Shown here in pieces: positions 52,509 through 60,990 of a stretch of 64,000 nt of DNA. The notes beneath the pieces are model-generated. The model worked only from the letters and a program-made list of their open reading frames with translations. It ran no database searches and was not told where the DNA came from. A program made the position numbers and the translations under genes. Numbering within the stretch: position 1 is the first letter of the stretch; every line of letters begins with the position of its first letter. This DNA is from JACVRW01 sp963771715 (lineage in GTDB: Bacteria; Actinomycetota; Thermoleophilia; Solirubrobacterales; Thermoleophilaceae), in contig CAVYUQ010000014.1 of assembly GCA_963771715.1 (NCBI GenBank), positions 141,304 through 205,303 of the forward strand, read 5' to 3'.

Positions 52509-52976
52509 GTGAAGCCGATCACCTACTCGCTCCAGTTTCGAGGCCAGGTTGAAAGGCTCGACGGAGACCTGCGCAAGCAGGCGCGCGCCCCGGGCGGCGC
52601 GCTCGTCACGAGCCTGACCGCCGACGGTCCCACCGGGCGCTTCGTATGGGCGCCCGAGGACGAGGAGGCGCTCCTGGAGTCGAGGCTGGCGTTCCAGGAC
52701 GAACGGCGCTTCGACGAGGCGGGCACGATCGTGTTCGCCCTGGGCAACACCCTGCAGATCCGGGGCCGCGGCCGGCTCGCGCCGAGCGCGGACCCGGATC
52801 TGCGGCAGGGAACCGTCGTCTGGAGAATCGAGGGCGGTGCGGGGCACCTCGAGGGCGCCACCGGCCTGATCACCTCCAACCTCCTCCTCAGCGCCACCGG
52901 AGACCTCACCGAGAACCAGCTCGGCGTGATATTCGCCCCCGCCCTGGCGGAGAACCGAACCCCGTCTGGCGGCTAA
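52509..52976 (+). CDS. conserved hypothetical protein
   Basis: A 155-aa soluble protein from GTG 52509, 8 bp after the RTX-type gene. Strands such as ITYSLQFRGQVERLDGDLRK, GRLAPSADPDLRQGTVVWRI and EGGAGHLEGATGLITSNLLL, ending LTENQLGVIFAP, resemble DUF3224-like or allene-oxide-cyclase-like single barrels. I do not assign a family. No signal peptide. Confidence 0.6.
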   Translation: MKPITYSLQFRGQVERLDGDLRKQARAPGGALVTSLTADGPTGRFVWAPEDEEALLESRLAFQDERRFDEAGTIVFALGNTLQIRGRGRLAPSADPDLRQGTVVWRIEGGAGHLEGATGLITSNLLLSATGDLTENQLGVIFAPALAENRTPSGG

Positions 52977-53017
52977 CCCGATCGTGCCGGCACAGGCCGG
53001 TGCACGATGATGCCGCC

Positions 53018-53371
53018 ATGCCGGTCGCGGTCCTGATCGTGGACGACAACGCGCGCTTTCGCGAGCGCGCCCGCCGGCGGCTGGAGGCCGACGGGTTCAC
53101 GGTCGTGGCGGAGGCCGCCGACGGTGCATCGGCGCTCGCGGCCGCCACGCGGCACCGGCCGACGGTGGTGCTGCTCGACGTCGGCCTGCCGGACATGAGC
53201 GGCCTCGCCGTGGCGGAGCAGCTCACGCGCGAGCCCGGCGCCCCGGCCGTCGTCCTCACCTCGACCCACGACGCGACGGACTTCGGCGACCGGGTCACGA
53301 GCTGCGGCGCGCGCGGCTTCGTTCCCAAGGCGGCCCTGTCCGGTGAAGCGATCGCGGCGCTCCTGCCCTAG
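53018..53371 (+). CDS. single-domain response regulator (receiver only)
   Basis: A 117-aa CheY-like receiver with no output domain. Acid pair DD9-10, phospho-site D54 in VVLLDVGLPDM and the conserved Lys in FVPKAALSG. It precedes the histidine kinase gene by 21 bp, so it is probably a phospho-relay or sink partner for that kinase. Confidence 0.9.
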   Translation: MPVAVLIVDDNARFRERARRRLEADGFTVVAEAADGASALAAATRHRPTVVLLDVGLPDMSGLAVAEQLTREPGAPAVVLTSTHDATDFGDRVTSCGARGFVPKAALSGEAIAALLP

Positions 53372-53392
53372 CGAAGCTCCGCGCGACGCGGG

Positions 53393-54931
53393 ATGATCGT
53401 CGCGGCGATGGTCTCCCTTCCACGGACGGAGCAGGCCGTGGCGCGGAGTCTGGCGCAGACGGCCGACCCAGGCGACGCGCTGTCGCGCGCGCTGAGCGCG
53501 GTCGGCGAGAGCCTCGGCTGGCGACTGGGCGCGGTCTGGGAGCCCGCGCCGGACCGGCCGGAGGCTCTCACCTGCGTTGAAACCTGGCACGCGTTCGGAA
53601 TCCCGGCGGAGGAGTTCGAGGCCGCCAGCCGGGAGATCTCGCTCGCGGCCGGCGAAGGACTGCCCGGGCGCGTGTGGGAGAGCGGCGAGCCGGCCTGGAT
53701 CCCCGACGTGCTGGCGGACGACAACTTCCCGCGTGCGTCCGCGGCGCGCCGGGCGGGCCTCCATGCGGCGTTCTGCTTCCCGATCCGGAGCGCGAGGGGA
53801 GTGCTCGGGGTGATCGAGTTCTTCACCGGCGAGCCGCGGCGCCTGGACCCGGACCTGCTGAGGACCATGTCCGCGATCGGCGATCAGATCGGCCAGGCGG
53901 TCGAGCGCCGCCGCGACACCGAGGCGCTTCGCGCCAAGGAGGCGCGCCACCGCGCGATGCTCGATGCCGCGCTCGACTGCGTCGTGACGATGGATCACGA
54001 GGGCTGCGTGGTGGACTTCAACCCCGCGGCGGAGCGGACGTTCGGCCACTCGGCCGCCGATGCGGTGGGCCGGGACATGGCCGAGCTGATCATCCCGCCG
54101 GAGCTGCGCGAGCGTCATCGGCGCGGGCTCGCCCGCTACCTCGCTACGGAGGACGCCGTTGTGCTTGACCATCGCCTCGAGATCACCGGGCTCCGCGCCG
54201 ACGGCACCACGTTTCCGGTGGAGCTGACCATCACCCGGATCGACGTGCCCGGTCCACCGACGTTCACCGGATACCTGCGCGACATCACCGATCGCAAGGC
54301 CGCCGAGGCGGAGCTGCGGGCGTCGCGAGCGCGGATCGTCAAGGCGGCGGACGAAGCGCGACGCGAGCTGGAACGCGACCTCCATGACGGCGCGCAACAG
54401 CGGCTCGTGGAGCTGGCGCTCGACCTGCGCATGGCGCGAGCCCGGCTGGACGACGAACCCGCCCGCGCTCAGGAGCTGCTCGACGCCGCGCTCGCCGACC
54501 TGGCGGAGGCGACCAGGGAGCTGCGCGAGCTCGCGCGCGGGATCCACCCCGCCGCTCTTACCGAGGGTGGCCTGCGGCCGGCGCTGGAGGCGCTCGTGGC
54601 CCGCTCGAGTGTGCCGTCATCGCTGGTTGCCGTACCGGATGCGCGCTTCGCCGCGCCGGTGGAGGCCACCGCTTACTTCAGCGTCGCCGAGGGACTCACG
54701 AACGCCGCGCGTCACGCCGCGGCGACGCACGTGGAGGTCGCGGTGATTCGCGTGGACAACAGCCTGCGCGTGGAGGTTCGCGACGACGGGCGCGGCGGTG
54801 CCGGAACGAGCGCGCGCTCGGGGCTGCGCGGCCTGGCCGACCGCGTGGCGGCACTCGATGGTGTTGTTGACGTGGTCAGTCCGACAAACGGCGGTACGGT
54901 GCTGCGCGTGGAGATCCCATGCGAATCGTGA
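53393..54931 (+). CDS. GAF-PAS sensor histidine kinase (NarX/DegS-type)
   Basis: A 512-aa cytoplasmic kinase. GAF domain at about 15-170 (LSRALSAVGESLGWRLGAVW, LPGRVWESGEPAWIPDVLAD); PAS at about 185-300 (DCVVTMDHEGCVVDFNPAAE). The HisKA_3 dimerisation helix carries the phospho-acceptor H331 in ERDLHDGAQQRLVELAL. The HATPase_c part is at about 410-510 (EGLTNAARHA, DDGRGGAGTSARSGLRGLAD). No membrane segment. It overlaps the NarL regulator by 13 bp: a cognate pair. Confidence 0.93.
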   Translation: MIVAAMVSLPRTEQAVARSLAQTADPGDALSRALSAVGESLGWRLGAVWEPAPDRPEALTCVETWHAFGIPAEEFEAASREISLAAGEGLPGRVWESGEPAWIPDVLADDNFPRASAARRAGLHAAFCFPIRSARGVLGVIEFFTGEPRRLDPDLLRTMSAIGDQIGQAVERRRDTEALRAKEARHRAMLDAALDCVVTMDHEGCVVDFNPAAERTFGHSAADAVGRDMAELIIPPELRERHRRGLARYLATEDAVVLDHRLEITGLRADGTTFPVELTITRIDVPGPPTFTGYLRDITDRKAAEAELRASRARIVKAADEARRELERDLHDGAQQRLVELALDLRMARARLDDEPARAQELLDAALADLAEATRELRELARGIHPAALTEGGLRPALEALVARSSVPSSLVAVPDARFAAPVEATAYFSVAEGLTNAARHAAATHVEVAVIRVDNSLRVEVRDDGRGGAGTSARSGLRGLADRVAALDGVVDVVSPTNGGTVLRVEIPCES

Positions 54932-55563
54932 TCGCGGACGACGCCGTCCTGCTGCGCGAGGGCGCCGCGCGCCTGCTCGAGGACGCAGGCTTCGAGGTCG
55001 TCGCGCAGGCGGGTGACGCCGAGGACCTGCTCCGCAAGGTCCGCGCGCACACCCCCGATGTGGCGATCATCGACGTGCGCATGCCGCCCGACAACGTCGA
55101 CGACGGCCTGCGCGCCGCGCTCACGATCCGGGACGAGCTGCCGGACGTGGGCATCCTGATGCTCTCCCAGTACGTCGAGGACCGCTACCTCGGCGAGCTC
55201 CTGGCCGGCGGCGCCGAGGGTGTCGGCTATCTGCTCAAGGACCGGTTGGCGGACGTGGATCGGCTCACGGAAGCGGTGGAGCGCGTGGCGGCCGGCGGCT
55301 CCGTCCTCGATCCCGAGGTGGTGGCCCAGATGCTCGGACGCTCCCGCACCGAGGGGCCGCTCGACTCGCTGACCGAGCGCGAGCGCGAGGTCCTCGGCCA
55401 CATGGCCGAGGGGCGTACCAACCGCGCGATCGCCGAGGCGCTCTTCGTGAGCGAACGGGCCGTCGAGCGCCACGTGACGAGCATCTTCACCAAGCTCGAC
55501 CTGCCCACGGGCGAGCAGGACCACCGGCGCGTGCTCGCGGTGCTGGCCTACCTGCGCGGGTAG
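54919..55563 (+). CDS. NarL/FixJ-family response regulator
   Basis: A 214-aa regulator; receiver with DD7-8, phospho-site D52 in AIIDVRMPPDN and Lys in YLLKDRLAD. The LuxR helix-turn-helix reads LTEREREVLGHMAEGRTNRA, then ALFVSERAVERHVTSIFTKL. ATG lies inside the kinase gene end. The target genes are not obvious. It is convergent with a membrane protein gene, 2 bp away. Confidence 0.94.
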   Translation: MRIVIADDAVLLREGAARLLEDAGFEVVAQAGDAEDLLRKVRAHTPDVAIIDVRMPPDNVDDGLRAALTIRDELPDVGILMLSQYVEDRYLGELLAGGAEGVGYLLKDRLADVDRLTEAVERVAAGGSVLDPEVVAQMLGRSRTEGPLDSLTEREREVLGHMAEGRTNRAIAEALFVSERAVERHVTSIFTKLDLPTGEQDHRRVLAVLAYLRG

Positions 55564-55565
55564 GC

Positions 55566-56342
55566 CTAGCCGAGGGCTGCGAACGCCTGATCGAGTTCCG
55601 CGGAGCGAGCACCCTTGAAGTCCAGGACTCGGCGAACGGCGGGGGTCGGAACGTCCGTGCAAGTGGGGGCCAGAGATTCCATGACGTCAGTCGGTGGGGC
55701 GCCGGGGAGCGCTACGACGGCGTGGCCGACGTCGACCGGCTTGGACTCGTTGTCGTGAAGGACGGCCACGCGTAGCTCGTATACAAGGGTCTCGCCGAGG
55801 ATCTCCTCGATCGCGTTGCCGACTCCAAGTCGGAACACGAAGCGATCCGCCTCATCTGGGCCGAGCTGCTGATTGATGGGTGTCTCCAGAACCTGCCCTG
55901 GGCGCGGAGCGATCGGGAGCACGACGTCGTAGCGCGCGGACGCGACAAGGCCCGCACCGAGCCCGCACGGAGTGATCCGGGCGAAATCGGTGATGGTGAA
56001 CCGGGCGGACGTGAGCACCGATCTCCTGGTTCCGGTGTTGTGCAGCCGAACCTCGACCCGAGGCTTCGACGCATCGGTCTGCCGCGATGCGGTCAGATCG
56101 TTAGCGGCCGGAATCGCGTCCGACTCCATCTCACCGTTCTGCACCACGGGAGGCAGGGCCTCGAGCAGCGGTCGCTTCGGCGCGGGATCGTCCTCCCCGC
56201 CGCCGCTCATCAAGGCCGTGATGCCGGCTCCGGCGACCAGCAGGATGAGCGGGCCGATCAGGACCTGCCATGGGTCGCGTGGCAGGAACCGTCGAAGCCC
56301 GGTTCGAGACTTCGGGGCGTCAGCAGCGCTCAACGAACTCAC
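55566..56342 (-). CDS. single-pass membrane protein of unknown function
   Basis: A 258-aa protein. The N-terminal 30 residues are cytoplasmic (SRTGLRRFLPRDPW), one helix (QVLIGPLILLVAGAGITALM) follows, then about 205 extracellular residues with beta strands (PRVEVRLHNTGTRRSVLTSA, RFTITDFARITPCGLGAGLV) and one cysteine near the end. Codon use is a little less GC-biased than its neighbours, by eye. GTG at 56342. No family recognised. Confidence 0.7.
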   Translation of the reverse strand: MSSLSAADAPKSRTGLRRFLPRDPWQVLIGPLILLVAGAGITALMSGGGEDDPAPKRPLLEALPPVVQNGEMESDAIPAANDLTASRQTDASKPRVEVRLHNTGTRRSVLTSARFTITDFARITPCGLGAGLVASARYDVVLPIAPRPGQVLETPINQQLGPDEADRFVFRLGVGNAIEEILGETLVYELRVAVLHDNESKPVDVGHAVVALPGAPPTDVMESLAPTCTDVPTPAVRRVLDFKGARSAELDQAFAALG

Positions 56343-56411
56343 GCTAACTGCGCGCTGCGCCCCCGGCGGCCGCTGGCGATTTCGAGAGGGCTTAGAGCCC
56401 CGAAGCTGTGC

Positions 56412-56846
56412 TCAGCTGGGCCGGCGGCAGTCGCTGCCCTGCACCTGGATCAGCCTGGGCTCGGCGAACAGCGCGCACTCGGCCGGGGTGGCGCAGCCGC
56501 ACTCCTTCGCCACCTCGAGCCAGCCCTTCATCGCCCTGGTGCGCTCGAGCAGGGCCTCCACCTCGTCGAGCTTGCGGGTCGAGAGCGAGCGGATCTGCTC
56601 GCCCATGCCGTCGGTGGAATCGACGCCGTCGATCAGCTCCTTGATCTCGCTCAGCTTGAAGCCGGCGCTCTGCGCAACGCCAATGAAGCCGAGCTTCCCC
56701 AGCACGTCCGTGTGGTAGCGGCGCTGCCCGTGCGCGCGCTCGGGCTCGGGGAGCAGGCCGACTCGCTCGTAGTAGCGGATCGAGGACGTCGCGACACCCG
56801 CCCGGCGGGCCACTTCTCCGATCGTGAGTTCCGGGAGTTCGAGCAT
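56412..56846 (-). CDS. MerR-family transcriptional regulator with C-terminal cysteines
   Basis: A 144-aa MerR protein. The winged helix-turn-helix (about 6-75) reads LTIGEVARRAGVATSSIRYY, ERVGLLPEPERAHGQRRYHT. A coiled-coil helix follows, then KECGCATPAECALF (C-x-C-x5-C), a possible metal or redox site as in SoxR and metal-responsive MerR. ATG 56846 is chosen; the GTG at 56876 would run into the operator. It is divergent from the cupin gene across an 89-bp region holding an 18-bp inverted repeat. Confidence 0.88.
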   Translation of the reverse strand: MLELPELTIGEVARRAGVATSSIRYYERVGLLPEPERAHGQRRYHTDVLGKLGFIGVAQSAGFKLSEIKELIDGVDSTDGMGEQIRSLSTRKLDEVEALLERTRAMKGWLEVAKECGCATPAECALFAEPRLIQVQGSDCRRPS

Positions 56847-56860
56847 TTCGAGATCGGGCC

Positions 56861-56882
56861 TTGACTTGAACCCCACTTCAAG
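56861..56882 (+). promoter_or_regulatory. MerR-type operator/promoter upstream of the cupin operon
   Basis: TTGACT at 56861-56866 is a good -35 toward the cupin gene. Starting within it is a perfect 6-6-6 inverted repeat CTTGAA-CCCCAC-TTCAAG (56865-56882), the place and size of MerR-class operators. The -10 element is unclear; AATCGT sits at 19-bp spacing. Confidence 0.55.
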
Positions 56883-56935
56883 GGCAATCGTAGTTCGCGT
56901 AGGGTCGATTTCACAACCACAGAGAGGAGCTGGAC

Positions 56936-57322
56936 ATGCCTCAGGCGTCGAAGCAGACCGCCTCGGAGCACGAGACGCTGGAGGGCTACGAGGGGCACTT
57001 CGAGCACTTCCAGGGAGGTTGGACCGTCGGCTTCGAGGCGTACACCGAGGATGCCGACCTGGCCCCGTTCTTCCGGGGCCTTCCCAACGACGAGTGCCAG
57101 TGCGAGCACATGGGATACGTCATCAAGGGCAAGGTCGGCTTCCGCTCGGGAGAGACCGAGGAGACCTTCGAGGCCGGGGACGCCTACTACGTCGGCCCCG
57201 GGCACACGCCGATCCTGTACGCCGGAACCGAGATCGTCGAGTTCAGCCCGACCGACAAGCTGGGCCAGACGATGGAAGTCGTGATCAAGAACATGGAGGA
57301 GATGGAAGCCGCGTCGTCGTGA
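56936..57322 (+). CDS. cupin-domain protein
   Basis: A 128-aa cupin with GAGGAG 7 nt before ATG 56936. The barrel is recognisable (GYVIKGKVGFRSGETEETFE, then AGDAYYVGPGHTPILYAGTE). Metal ligands are fewer than in classic cupins: ECQCEHMGY and GPGHTP supply His and Cys candidates. It lies 16 bp upstream of the LLM gene, so it heads the pyrimidine/hydantoin operon and is probably controlled by the adjacent MerR protein. Confidence 0.85.
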   Translation: MPQASKQTASEHETLEGYEGHFEHFQGGWTVGFEAYTEDADLAPFFRGLPNDECQCEHMGYVIKGKVGFRSGETEETFEAGDAYYVGPGHTPILYAGTEIVEFSPTDKLGQTMEVVIKNMEEMEAASS

Positions 57323-57338
57323 GCGATAGCGTGGGGCC

Positions 57339-58370
57339 ATGGCCCTGAGCTTTGGCGTCACGGTCCTGCCTGACCCGCCCTACCAGCGACTGGTCGAACT
57401 GATCCAGCTCGCCGAGGGGCAGGGGTTCGAGTACGGGTGGACGTACGACTCGCACGTGCTCTGGCAGGAGTCCACTCCCACGCTCGCGCTCGCCGCCGCG
57501 GCGACTGAGCGGATCAAGCTCGGGCACATGGTCACCAATCCGGGCACCCGCGACCCCACCGTGGTGGCGAGCGCGTACGCCACCCTCCAGGACATCTCCG
57601 ACGGCCGCATGGTGATGGGGATCGGCCGCGGCGACTCCGCGCGGCGCTACATCAACCAGAAGCCGGTGCCGGTGGCCAAGTTCGAGGACGCCATCCGGAT
57701 GATCAAGCCGTTCATGAACGGCGAGAGCGTGCGCTGGAACGACACCGACCTCCAGCTCACCTGGGTGCGTCCGGAGCTGCCGCCGATCGAGATGCACGTG
57801 GCGGGCTACGGACCGCGCGTCCTCGGGCTCGCGGGGCGCTACGGCGACGGCGTGATCATCCAGCTCGCCGATCCCGACATCATCCAGTGGACGATGGGCA
57901 CCGCCAGGGCGGCGGCCGAGGAGGCGGGACGCGACCCGTCGGCGCTCAAGTGCATCGTCTGCGCTCCGAGCCACATCTCGGATGACATCGCCGTCGCGCG
58001 CGAGCAGGTGCGCTGGTTCCCGGCGATGGTGTCGAACCACGTGCGCGACCTGATCAAGCGCTACGGCCGGGACGGCTCGATCGTGCCGACCGCGCTCACC
58101 GACTACGTGCCGGACCAGACCGGCTACGACTACGACGAGCACTCGCGCGTGGGCGCAAAGCACGGGGCGTTCGTGAGCGACGAGGTCTGCGACCGCTTCT
58201 GCGTGCTCGGCACTCCGGACCAGGCGGTCGAGAAGCTCGCCCAGCTCGAGTCGATCGGCGTCGACCAGTTCAACATCTACCTCATGACCGAGGGCCAGGA
58301 GCAGACGCTCGAGACCTACGGCCGCGAGATCATCCCCCGCTTCGCAGGCGTGACTGGAGGTGCAGCATGA
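57339..58370 (+). CDS. LLM-class F420/flavin-dependent oxidoreductase (dihydropyrimidinase-associated subfamily)
   Basis: A 343-aa TIM-barrel oxidoreductase. Landmarks: FGVTVLPDPPYQRLVELIQL, FEYGWTYDSHVLWQESTPTL, LGHMVTNPGTRDPTVVASAY and GIGRGDSARRYINQKP, with PIEMHVAGYGPRVLGLAGRY. This subgroup (TIGR03842-like) is often found next to dihydropyrimidinase genes. ATG 57339; the TGA overlaps the hydantoinase ATG (ATGA). Inference: it reduces or oxidises the pyrimidine or hydantoin ring that the next enzyme opens. Confidence 0.9.
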   Translation: MALSFGVTVLPDPPYQRLVELIQLAEGQGFEYGWTYDSHVLWQESTPTLALAAAATERIKLGHMVTNPGTRDPTVVASAYATLQDISDGRMVMGIGRGDSARRYINQKPVPVAKFEDAIRMIKPFMNGESVRWNDTDLQLTWVRPELPPIEMHVAGYGPRVLGLAGRYGDGVIIQLADPDIIQWTMGTARAAAEEAGRDPSALKCIVCAPSHISDDIAVAREQVRWFPAMVSNHVRDLIKRYGRDGSIVPTALTDYVPDQTGYDYDEHSRVGAKHGAFVSDEVCDRFCVLGTPDQAVEKLAQLESIGVDQFNIYLMTEGQEQTLETYGREIIPRFAGVTGGAA

Positions 58371-59752
58371 GGAAGCTCGTCCAGGGCGGCACGGTCGTGA
58401 CCGCCACGCAGTCGTCGCTCGCCGACGTGCTGATCGACGGCGAGGAGATCGTCGCGGTCGGCTCCCTCGGGGACGTCGACGCGGAGGTGATCGACGCCAC
58501 GGGCTGCTACGTCCTGCCCGGGCTGATCGACAACCACACGCACATGGCGATGCCGTTCGGCGGCACCCACTCGATCGACGACTACGACACCGGCACGCGC
58601 GCCGCGGCCGCCGGCGGCACCACCTGCATCGTGGACTTCGTGATCCAGCAGCACCCGGACGGGCTGCGCTCCTCGCTCGAGGAGTGGCAGGAGCGCGCCA
58701 GCGGCGCCGCCCACGTGGACTACGGCTTCCACATGGCGATCACACAGGCGGACGACGGCACGTTCGCCGACATGGAGCCGATGGTCGAGGAGGGCATCTG
58801 CACGTTCAAGGTGTTCCTCGCCTACAAGGGCGTCCTGATGGTCACGGACGACCTGTTCTTCCGCGTGCTCGAGACCACGCGCGACCTCGGCGCGCTCACG
58901 ATGGTGCACGCGGAGAACGGCTGGGTGATCGACGTGCTCGTGGAGCGCGCGCTCGCCGCAGGCGAGACGGACCCGATCTACCACGCCCTGACCCGGCCGG
59001 AGGAGGTCGAGGCGGAGGCCACCGGCCGCGCCGTCCGCTTCGCCGAGCTCACCGGCGCCGGCGTCTACATCGTGCACGTGACCTGCGGGCTGGCCGCCGA
59101 CGAGATCGCGGCGGGCCAGGCGCGCGGAGTGCCGGTGTACGGAGAGACCTGCCTCCAGTACCTCACCAACACGGTCAAGGACCTCGAGCGCCCCGACTTC
59201 GAGGGGGCCCGCTACGTCTGCTCGCCGCCGCTGCGCGAGGCGCACAACCAGGACCTGCTGTGGGCCGCGCTCGACCGCGGCGTGCTGGAGAGCGTGTCCA
59301 CCGACCACTGCCCGTTCAACAGCGAGCAGAAGGCGCTCGGGCGCGACGACTTCTCGAAGATCCCGAACGGCCTCGCGATGATCCAGCACCGGCTGGTGAA
59401 GCTGTGGGACCTGGGCGTCGAGGGCGGGCGGATCACGCCCGAGGAGCTGGTGGGCATGACGTCGACGAGGATCGCGCACCGCTTCGGCCTGGACCGCAAG
59501 GGCGCGATCGCGCCCGGCAAGGACGCGGACATCGTGGTCTTCGACCCCACCACGCCGTTCGAGTTCTCCACGCGCACGTCGCACATGAACGTGGACTACG
59601 ACCTGTTCGAGGGCGAGCGCTCCACGGGCAGCGTGCGGCACACGCTCTGCCGCGGGACCATGGTCTACGACCGCGGCGAGATCGTCACGCAGCCGGGTCA
59701 CGGCCGATTCGTGCCGCGCTCGCTCGGCGCGCAGGCCGCCCTGGCCTCGTGA
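58367..59752 (+). CDS. hydA: dihydropyrimidinase / D-hydantoinase
   Basis: A 461-aa amidohydrolase that opens dihydropyrimidines and hydantoins to N-carbamoyl amino acids. Binuclear zinc ligands: H57-T-H59 in GLIDNHTHM, carbamylated K148 in TFKVFLAYKG, H181 in MVHAEN, His in YIVHVTCG and D in VSTDHCPF. Domain order and length match HydA/DHPase. ATGA overlap with the LLM gene before it and GTGA overlap with the amidohydrolase after it. Confidence 0.94.
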   Translation: MRKLVQGGTVVTATQSSLADVLIDGEEIVAVGSLGDVDAEVIDATGCYVLPGLIDNHTHMAMPFGGTHSIDDYDTGTRAAAAGGTTCIVDFVIQQHPDGLRSSLEEWQERASGAAHVDYGFHMAITQADDGTFADMEPMVEEGICTFKVFLAYKGVLMVTDDLFFRVLETTRDLGALTMVHAENGWVIDVLVERALAAGETDPIYHALTRPEEVEAEATGRAVRFAELTGAGVYIVHVTCGLAADEIAAGQARGVPVYGETCLQYLTNTVKDLERPDFEGARYVCSPPLREAHNQDLLWAALDRGVLESVSTDHCPFNSEQKALGRDDFSKIPNGLAMIQHRLVKLWDLGVEGGRITPEELVGMTSTRIAHRFGLDRKGAIAPGKDADIVVFDPTTPFEFSTRTSHMNVDYDLFEGERSTGSVRHTLCRGTMVYDRGEIVTQPGHGRFVPRSLGAQAALAS

Positions 59753-60990
59753 AGCCGGACCGAGTCCTCGAGGACCTGCGCGAGCTGGCGCGCCTGACCG
59801 GCGGCCCGGACGGCGCGCGGCGCGTGTGCTGGACCGACGAGTGGGCGCGCGCGCGGGAGTTCCTGCGCTCACGACTCGACGAGCTGCCGGTGGAGGTGAG
59901 CGTCGACCCCGCCGGGAACCTCTGGGCGACGATGGCGGGCGAGGGCGACGGGTTCGTGATCGTCGGCTCGCACGTGGACTCCGTGCCGGCGGGCGGCTGG
60001 CTCGACGGCGCGCTCGGCGTGTTCACGGCCGTCGAGGCACTCCGCTCCCAGGCCGAGAACGGGACGCCGCCGGTTGGCCTGCGGCTCGTGGACTGGGCCG
60101 ACGAGGAGGGTGCCCGCTTCGGCCGCAGCCTGTTCGGGTCGTCCTGCTGTGCGGGCACGCTCGACCCCGACGAGGTGCGCGACCTGCGCGATCGCGATGG
60201 CGAGCGCCTCGAGGACGTCGTCGCGCGCTACGACGTGGACCTCGACCGCGCCCGCGAGTCGGGCGCCGAGCTGAGCGGCGCGCGCGCGTACATCGAGGGC
60301 CACATCGAGCAGGGCCCCGTGCTCGAGAGCAAGGGCGAGCCCGCGGCGACCGTGCTCGGGACGTTCGGCGTGGAGCGCCACCTGGCGGTGTTCACGGGCG
60401 AGACCGCCCACGCCGGCGCCACGCCGATGCCGATGCGGCACGACACCTTCATGGCCACCGCCCAGGCCGCGCTCGCGATCCGCGAGATCGGCTTCAAGCA
60501 CGACGGGGTGTGCACCGTCGGCGGGGCCACGAGCGAGCCCGGCGTCGTGACCGCGGTGCCCGGCCGCACGGAGATGCTGCTGGACCAGCGCCACCTCGAC
60601 CCGGACGCGCTGGCGGCGATGCTCGCCGAGGCGCGCGCCGCCTGCGAGCAGGCCGCGGCGGACCACGGCTGCGAGGTCGAGCTGCAGCACCTCTGGTCGA
60701 TCCCGCCGATCCCGTTCGACGAGCGCCTGATCGGCTTCGCGCGCCAGGCGGTCCAGGACGCGGGCGGGAAGGACACCGCGATCCCGAGCGGTCCGCTCCA
60801 CGACGCCGCCGAGATGGCGCGGCTGATCCCGACCGTGATGCTGTTCTCGTCGTCCTCCCCGCCGGTCTCGCACACGAAGGCGGAGGACACGCCGGAGGCG
60901 GACCTCCGGGTCCTGATCGACGCCTACGGCCGCACCGTCCAGGCCACCCTCGAGAGCGCCGCTGCGGGCGAGCTGCCCCCGCGCGCGTGA
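59749..60990 (+). CDS. M20-family Zn amidohydrolase (beta-ureidopropionase / N-carbamoyl-amino-acid hydrolase)
   Basis: A 413-aa dinuclear zinc hydrolase of the HyuC/AllC group. Metal and catalytic motifs: VIVGSHVDSVPAGGWLDGAL (His, Asp), DWADEEGARFGRSLFGS (Glu pair), YIEGHIEQGPVLES, HAGATPMPMRHD and LHDAAEMARLIPTVMLF. It removes the carbamoyl group from the product of dihydropyrimidinase, releasing ammonia and CO2. GTG 59749 overlaps the hydA stop; its own stop overlaps the ligase GTG. Confidence 0.92.
   Translation: MKPDRVLEDLRELARLTGGPDGARRVCWTDEWARAREFLRSRLDELPVEVSVDPAGNLWATMAGEGDGFVIVGSHVDSVPAGGWLDGALGVFTAVEALRSQAENGTPPVGLRLVDWADEEGARFGRSLFGSSCCAGTLDPDEVRDLRDRDGERLEDVVARYDVDLDRARESGAELSGARAYIEGHIEQGPVLESKGEPAATVLGTFGVERHLAVFTGETAHAGATPMPMRHDTFMATAQAALAIREIGFKHDGVCTVGGATSEPGVVTAVPGRTEMLLDQRHLDPDALAAMLAEARAACEQAAADHGCEVELQHLWSIPPIPFDERLIGFARQAVQDAGGKDTAIPSGPLHDAAEMARLIPTVMLFSSSSPPVSHTKAEDTPEADLRVLIDAYGRTVQATLESAAAGELPPRA

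Noticed and set aside
57339..58370. Calling the LLM gene a proven dihydropyrimidine dehydrogenase
   Set aside because: Context suggests the step but the fold alone does not define substrate or direction; kept as inference.
58316..59872. 518-codon minus-strand frame opposite dihydropyrimidinase
   Set aside because: It has no domain pattern and mirrors the high-GC third-position bias of hydA; a typical antisense shadow.
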